This document shows, piece by piece, positions 6,139 through 10,673 of a DNA stretch of 10,673 nucleotides (within the stretch, counting starts at the first letter, position 1; each line of letters begins with the position of its first letter). The stretch comes from Candidatus Zhuqueibacterota bacterium 4484_87 (GTDB lineage: Bacteria; Zhuqueibacterota; Zhuqueibacteria; Thermofontimicrobiales; Thermofontimicrobiaceae): assembly GCA_002085355.1 (NCBI GenBank), contig NATN01000055.1:1-10673 (forward strand), in the 5' to 3' direction. The notes beneath the pieces were generated by a model that did not search any database, was not told where the DNA came from, and saw nothing but the letters and a program-made list of their open reading frames with translations. The position numbers and the translations under genes were made by a program.

Positions 6139-9100
6139 CTAAACATTAAAATACCTTGCATCCGGGTGGTGCAAAACAATCGCCGACGTCGATTGTTCAG
6201 GAATGAGTTGATAATTTTCAGATAAAACGATATTGATTTGCTCAGGCTTTAATAGTTGGAAAATTTTCTTCTGATCAGACAAATCCGGGCACGCTGAATA
6301 TCCCAAAGAAAATCGCGCGCCACGATATTTTCCTTTGAAATAATAATTACTATCTAAAACTTCCTTCGGTTCAATACCCAACTCAATTCGAATGAGCCGA
6401 TGAACATATTCCGCTAAAGCTTCAGCCAATTCAACTGAAAAGCCATGCCAGAAAAGATAATTTTGAAATTCATTATTTTCAAACAAACGCATACTTTCCT
6501 GCGAAGCCTTTTCTCCGATGGTCACAATCTGGAAACCAACAACATCTCTTTGTTTGGAGTCAGATGGCAGAAAAAAATCAGCCAAACAGATACCTTTTTC
6601 TGCCCCCTGCCTTGGGAAATCGAACCTAATGTCCGGTATTTTTACTGAATTATCAGAAAACACAAATAGCGAATTTTTCTCTGAATAACACTGAAAATAG
6701 CCATAACTATATGCCGCTTCAATCAACCGATTGTCTTGTGCGTGAGCGATCAATTGCTGCAATTTGGATTCAGCAAATCTATCATTGTCTTCATTTTTGC
6801 GCAATTGCCAGCGACTGCGAAAAAGAGACTGCTTATTCAAATAATACAGGAGTTCGGAAAGAGCAATGTCTTTCACGGTTTTGTGCCCCCAGAAAGGAGG
6901 CTCCGGTGGCTTCACTTTCCGTATTTTAAGCGGAGTTTTGCTCGCCCCCTTCTTCGGTTTTTTCTTTGTTTCATCTTCAGTAGATTCGTGCATCATCGGC
7001 GCTCTTTTTGCAGAACCCAGATTCTCCATTATTTTCAAGCCTTCGAACGCGTCCCGCGCATAAAATACATTTTCTCCATAAATGGCACGCAAGTCGTGTT
7101 CCACAAATTTGCGATTCAACGCTGCGCCCCCCAAAAGAACAGGCACATTCAAGCCATGTTCTTTCATTGATGTTAAATCGTCTCTCATTACAAAAGAAGA
7201 ACTCACCAAAAGCCCACTCATGCCAATGGCATCTGCTTTTTCTTCTTCCAGCGCGCGCAGTATAGCCTGTATCGGCTGCTTTACGCCCAGGTTTACAACA
7301 TGGTAGCCATTATTTGATAAGATGATATCCACTAAATTTTTCCCGATATCATGTACATCTCCCTGAACAGTGGCCAAAATAATCTTTCCTCGTGCTGGCG
7401 CGTCTGATCTTTCCAGATAGGGCTCCAAAAAGTTGACCGATTTTTTCATCACCTCAGCCGATTTCAGTACAAAGGGCAATTGCATTTGTCCAGATCCAAA
7501 AAGATCGCCGACTTCTTTCATTGCCGGAAGTAAAATCTGATTGATAATTTCCACAGCAGAATATTTTTGCAAACAGCTTGATAAATCCTTTTCAATATTT
7601 TGCATATTACCGGCGATAATTTTTTTTCGCAAAGTCTCTTCCGGCGGGACATCTCCTTCCTTCACTTCAAGTTCCGGCTTCACGCTATTGTCCTCAAAAT
7701 AGTCAAGCAAAGCTGATAACGGATCAAAATCATCTGTTCTTTTATTGAAAATTAAATCTTCAATCAAAGATTTTACTTCATCTTTTATTTGATACAACGG
7801 GATAATTTTTCCCACATGCAGAATCGCAGCATCAAGTCCGGCAGTTAGAGCATGATACAGAAAAACCGAATTGAGCATTTTCCGGATTCTGGCCTGAAGG
7901 CCATAGGAAATATTGGATACGCCAAGAATTGTATTCACTTCAGGGTATTCTGCCTTAAGCGCCCTGATCGCCGACAATGTCTCTACCGCGGCATTTCTGG
8001 AATCTTCCGTACCGCTCGCCAGCGTAAAAGTCAACATATCTATGAAAATATCTTCGACAGGTATTTTATATTCATTGTGAATCACGGAAATCAGTCGCTT
8101 TGCAATCTCCAATTTCCTTTCCGCAGTGTATGCCATGCCTTTTTCGTCAATGGTTAAAGCAACGACTGCTGCACCATATTTTTGGCACAATGCTAACACC
8201 TGACGCATCTTTGCTTCATCTTCAAGATTCACGGAATTAATTATTGGTTTGCCAGCGATTTTTTCCAGAGCAGCGGCAATAACATCCGGATTTGTGGAAT
8301 CAATCATCAACGGAATCGAACTCTCGGAATTCAGAAAAGAAACAAGTTTTCCCATCGTCTGTTTTTCATCGATGCCGGCATAGGCCGTGGAAATATCCAA
8401 CAAATGTGCGCCTTCCGCCTCCTGACTCCGCGCAACAGAAAGCATACCTTCAATGTCATCTTTCAACAAATATTCCCTGAATTTTTTCGAGCCGCTGGCA
8501 TTACACCGCTCGCCAATGATAAGAGGCCCCGGCGTCACGCGATATTTTGCAATCCCATAGAGGGAAGACGCAGCATGCAACTTTTCAACTTTCCTCTTCG
8601 CCGGAGTGGCATTTTCGACCGCCTCGATGAGAGCGGCAAGATGGTCAGCGGTTGTGCCGCAACAGCCGCCGACAATATTCACACCGAATTCCCGGACAAA
8701 TTGCCCCATGTGTTCGGCAAAAACCCCAGGCTCCAGATCGTAAATCACCTCGTCGCCCGATACTCGCGGCATACCTGCATTTGGCATCACTGATATATTG
8801 CGATCCCAATACCGGGAGATGGTTTTCACGTGCTCACGCATGAGCTCAGGCCCGGTCGAACAGTTCAAACCTAAAGCGAAAAGGGGGAAATGGGACAATG
8901 ACACGATCACAGTTTGCAGATCCGAACCGATCAACAATTTGCCTGAAGAATCCATGGTCACTTGGGCAATGACAGGCAAGAAAATTTTTCTTTTTTGGAA
9001 AATCTCAAAAATAAGAACGAGCAGAGATTTGAGCAATAACAAATCCTGCGAGGTCTCCAAAATGAGCGCATCTACTCCCCCGTCGAGCAGCCCCTCAATT

Positions 9101-9534
9101 TGCGGCGCGTAAGCTTGACGAATTTCACTGACGGAAATTTGTCGCAGAGAAGCCAATTTTGTTCCGGGGCCTATACTCCCGGCAACAAAGCGGGGCCTTC
9201 CCTGAACTGAAAAATCTAATGCTACTTTTTTTGAAAGCAACGCTGCTTTTTTATTAATCAAAAAAGCATCATCTTCAGCGCCATATTCTGACAACACAAT
9301 TCGGTTAGCGCCAAATGTATTCGTCTCAATGACGTCGCAGCCAACGGATAAAAAATCCGAATGAATTTGCTCAATCACATCGGGTCGTGAAAGATTCAGG
9401 ATTTCATTGAATCCGGGTTTGCCCTGAAAATCATCCGGAGACAAATCAAACCGCTGGATATTCGTTCCCATCGCGCCGTCAAAGACGAGGACATGTTCTC
9501 TGATTATTTCGATAATATTTTGTTTTTTTAGCAT
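6139..9534 (-). CDS. metH: Cobalamin-dependent methionine synthase
   Basis: MetH moves a methyl group from 5-methyl-THF through cob(I)alamin to homocysteine, making methionine and THF. The 1131-residue protein carries all four modules. The homocysteine-binding barrel is about 1-310, with zinc-ligand cysteines at Cys225 (GLNCSTGPE) and Cys291-Cys292 (VGGCCGTT). The pterin-binding domain is about 330-600 (IIGERCNASGSKKF; LMIDSTNPDV). The cobalamin cap and Rossmann domains are about 635-840; GDVHDIGKN holds the lower cobalt ligand His728. The C-terminal reactivation (AdoMet-binding) domain is about 880-1131, ending in RGARFSLGYSACPD (1071-1084) and HHPDARYF. A Lys/Pro-rich linker (about 850-880) separates the last two. 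It is somewhat shorter than E. coli MetH (1227). The ATG at 9534 has no clear Shine-Dalgarno sequence, but a strong promoter lies just upstream. Full domain content implies the host makes or imports vitamin B12. metF follows after 17 bases. Confidence 0.98.
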   Translation of the reverse strand: MLKKQNIIEIIREHVLVFDGAMGTNIQRFDLSPDDFQGKPGFNEILNLSRPDVIEQIHSDFLSVGCDVIETNTFGANRIVLSEYGAEDDAFLINKKAALLSKKVALDFSVQGRPRFVAGSIGPGTKLASLRQISVSEIRQAYAPQIEGLLDGGVDALILETSQDLLLLKSLLVLIFEIFQKRKIFLPVIAQVTMDSSGKLLIGSDLQTVIVSLSHFPLFALGLNCSTGPELMREHVKTISRYWDRNISVMPNAGMPRVSGDEVIYDLEPGVFAEHMGQFVREFGVNIVGGCCGTTADHLAALIEAVENATPAKRKVEKLHAASSLYGIAKYRVTPGPLIIGERCNASGSKKFREYLLKDDIEGMLSVARSQEAEGAHLLDISTAYAGIDEKQTMGKLVSFLNSESSIPLMIDSTNPDVIAAALEKIAGKPIINSVNLEDEAKMRQVLALCQKYGAAVVALTIDEKGMAYTAERKLEIAKRLISVIHNEYKIPVEDIFIDMLTFTLASGTEDSRNAAVETLSAIRALKAEYPEVNTILGVSNISYGLQARIRKMLNSVFLYHALTAGLDAAILHVGKIIPLYQIKDEVKSLIEDLIFNKRTDDFDPLSALLDYFEDNSVKPELEVKEGDVPPEETLRKKIIAGNMQNIEKDLSSCLQKYSAVEIINQILLPAMKEVGDLFGSGQMQLPFVLKSAEVMKKSVNFLEPYLERSDAPARGKIILATVQGDVHDIGKNLVDIILSNNGYHVVNLGVKQPIQAILRALEEEKADAIGMSGLLVSSSFVMRDDLTSMKEHGLNVPVLLGGAALNRKFVEHDLRAIYGENVFYARDAFEGLKIMENLGSAKRAPMMHESTEDETKKKPKKGASKTPLKIRKVKPPEPPFWGHKTVKDIALSELLYYLNKQSLFRSRWQLRKNEDNDRFAESKLQQLIAHAQDNRLIEAAYSYGYFQCYSEKNSLFVFSDNSVKIPDIRFDFPRQGAEKGICLADFFLPSDSKQRDVVGFQIVTIGEKASQESMRLFENNEFQNYLFWHGFSVELAEALAEYVHRLIRIELGIEPKEVLDSNYYFKGKYRGARFSLGYSACPDLSDQKKIFQLLKPEQINIVLSENYQLIPEQSTSAIVLHHPDARYFNV

Positions 9535-9574
9535 GTTAAAGATTATTTACAGTTTTCGAAACTTTTATTTTGTA

Positions 9575-9603
9575 ATTATACAATATTCGGATTAAAATTG
9601 CAA
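9575..9603 (-). promoter_or_regulatory. Promoter of the metH-metF operon
   Basis: The minus strand has TTGCAA (9603-9598), exactly 17 bases, then a perfect TATAAT (9580-9575). The predicted start near 9568 leaves a leader of about 34 bases before the metH ATG. That is too short for a SAM or cobalamin riboswitch, so any control would act through a protein at the promoter or elsewhere. Confidence 0.7.
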
Positions 9604-10087
9604 CAGTTTTTTTGTGAGGAATTGAATGTCACCCAAAGTCATGACGGTCGCTTTATATCACAGATAATATCAGATGGCTGTTGCTGATTAATTGCCTGAA
9701 GAAGTTCCCCGCAAAACTGTTTTTTTTATTACGCCCAATGGTTACTTTATCCTTTTATTCCGCGACTTCAGCGTTCAATTTTTGCGATGTGTTCTTAAAA
9801 CCGAGGGCGTTGTTCTCCGCTAAATTACGTTACACTGTTGGCGTAAACCCTGAAAGGACGTGACAAATTAGCATGGGGCAATGCCCCATAAATTATGAAA
9901 AAAAATCTGATGAGCTCTGAATGAACGAAATAAAGATTCGTAATCGCAAAAAAGTAGTCAAAAGAAGATTGTTCAGTGTAATAAGTGTTCGGAAATTTTG
10001 GGGGATGTTCAGTTTTTTTTATGAGAAAAGGAATGTGAAAAACAACGCATAGCGAAATTAAAAATTGCAAAAGAATTTGGGGTATTT
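9604..10087. other. Non-coding gap upstream of the metH promoter
   Basis: No credible gene lies here on either strand. The short open frames have no domain, no ribosome binding site and no family resemblance, and two of them run through the hairpin module at 9819-9889. Visible structure includes that module, an 8-base palindrome GTCATGAC (9638-9645), ATATCA repeated with a 12-base period (9655-9672), and TGTTCAGT at 9971-9978 and 10007-10014. There is no clear Rho-independent terminator for the polymerase gene that ends at 10088. Confidence 0.6.
9819..9889. repeat. Repeat-like structured module with a strong GGGGC/GCCCC hairpin
   Basis: ATGGGGC (9873-9879) and GCCCCAT (9883-9889) form a perfect 7-bp stem with loop AAT. 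Just before it, GCTAA (9819-9823) can pair with TTAGC (9868-9872). Inside that are a TTACG/CGTAA pair (9825-9829 and 9842-9846) and the small CC-TGAAA-GG element (9849-9857). No T run follows on either strand, so this is not an ordinary terminator. The order AACCCTGAAAGG, then GTGACA, TTAGC and a G/C hairpin recalls dispersed intergenic repeats I associate with FCB-group genomes. That is pattern memory only, and just one copy is in the window. Confidence 0.4.
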
Positions 10088-10673
10088 TTATCGCCCTATT
10101 TTCACCTTCTCACTACCAAATCTCTCACGAATTTCATCCACAGCCTGATTAAGACGAATATCGTTTGAGACTTTTTTCTGATCATCAAACAATGACAACT
10201 GATTAGACACGGGCCGCAACTGAAAAAATCGCACTGCCAGTCGCCGAACTTTCACGCGCCGCGTCAAAATCTTTTTCATCAACTTGCTCGCCGTAATGTA
10301 AAGTTCGTGATCCAGATTTGTCATGGCAGGAAGTCGCTTTTGTCCTGCTGCTTCGCGGTGGTCAGCGTAATAAATCTCCAGAATGAACTTCCGCGCTGTC
10401 AAACTTGATTGCCGTAATTTCCGCCCCACGCGCTCGACCAATTGCAGCAATGCTTCCTGAATTTGCGCTATGTCATTGGTTTCCTCTGCCATCGTGATTT
10501 GCTCGTAAAAATTTGGCAATTGCTGCGGCGGAAACACTGGCGTGTAATCGATGCCGCGCGCCGCTTGATGCAGCCGCCAGCCGATTTTCCCAAACACCAT
10601 GGTCAAATGCGACAACGGTAATTCAGCCAGTTGATGAATAATCTCAATATTTAACTCTACAAGCTGTTTCTTC
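10088..10673 (-). CDS. dinB: Y-family (DinB/UmuC-like) translesion DNA polymerase, C-terminal part
   Basis: The frame is open from the right edge to a TAA at 10090-10088, about 195 residues, so the N-terminus with the catalytic palm lies outside the window. The first visible residues, IIHQLAELPLSHLTMVFGKIG followed by WRLHQAARGIDYTPV, match the thumb-to-little-finger junction of Y-family polymerases (FGKxGxxLHxxARGID). The rest fits the little-finger domain, including ARKFILEIYYADH and RVKVRRLAVRFFQL. Near the end QLSLF (10187-10201) is a classic beta-clamp-binding motif, followed by LNQAVDEIRERFGSEKV, common at the C-terminus of this group. These enzymes copy damaged DNA with low fidelity. 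The usual KSxGxExTF stretch of E. coli DinB is poorly kept, so this may belong to a sister DinB/UmuC subgroup rather than strict Pol IV. A TTG at 10615 is an internal Leu codon, not the start. Confidence 0.85.
   Translation of the reverse strand, partial: KKQLVELNIEIIHQLAELPLSHLTMVFGKIGWRLHQAARGIDYTPVFPPQQLPNFYEQITMAEETNDIAQIQEALLQLVERVGRKLRQSSLTARKFILEIYYADHREAAGQKRLPAMTNLDHELYITASKLMKKILTRRVKVRRLAVRFFQLRPVSNQLSLFDDQKKVSNDIRLNQAVDEIRERFGSEKVKIGR

Noticed and set aside
9681..9863. A 60-codon plus-strand frame
   Set aside because: Its end reads through the repeat-like module, no start signal is visible, and it opposes all neighbours.
9825..10070. An 81-codon minus-strand frame in the gap before metH
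   Set aside because: No ribosome binding site or domain; its C-terminal part is a translation of the hairpin module and its N-terminal part is AT-rich, Phe-rich sequence.
10065..10070. A third TTGCAA as a -35 box
   Set aside because: No -10-like hexamer lies 16 to 18 bases downstream on the minus strand.
9535..10087. A SAM or cobalamin riboswitch upstream of metH
   Set aside because: I could not find the conserved cores (such as the B12-box GCCACTG-like element), and the mapped promoter leaves only a 34-base leader.

Overview
This window is a block of bacterial housekeeping genes. Every supported gene lies on the minus strand, so the block reads from high to low coordinates. The DNA is moderately AT-rich, with standard start signals and sigma70-like promoters. 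The MTHFR sequence, with the stretch RKRPGTIGIC followed by IQNRFG, resembles my recollection of the Bacteroidota-type enzyme. That resemblance and the domain make-up of the other proteins suggest a member of the FCB group (Bacteroidota, Calditrichota, KSB1 and relatives). This is an inference from pattern memory, not a placement.

Layout in transcription order: (a) 10673-10088, the C-terminal part of a Y-family DNA polymerase ending in a beta-clamp-binding motif (QLSLF); its N-terminus lies outside the window. (b) 10087-9535, a 553-base non-coding gap. It holds a strong small hairpin inside a repeat-like structured module (9819-9889) and, at its end, a near-consensus promoter. (c) 9534-5174, a two-gene folate/methionine operon, metH (cobalamin-dependent methionine synthase) then metF (5,10-methylenetetrahydrofolate reductase), with 17 bases between them. 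MetF makes the 5-methyl-THF that MetH uses to methylate homocysteine. (d) A strong promoter and a tRNA-Arg(CCU) gene at 5037-4965. (e) 4921-4247, a membrane-anchored TPR protein. (f) 4144-1, the conserved rimP-nusA-infB cluster: ribosome maturation, transcription elongation/termination, and translation initiation factor IF2. infB uses a TTG start and runs off the left edge, lacking about its last hundred residues.

The order tRNA / (extra gene) / rimP / nusA / infB recalls the E. coli metY-rimP-nusA-infB operon, in which a tRNA also precedes rimP. Just before rimP is a candidate promoter whose predicted transcript begins almost directly with a terminator-like hairpin. It may end the upstream transcript, cap the rimP mRNA, or act as an attenuator. 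No mobile elements, CRISPR arrays, defence genes or riboswitches were recognised, and I see no convincing undescribed system. The points most worth checking are the rimP leader and the intergenic hairpin module.
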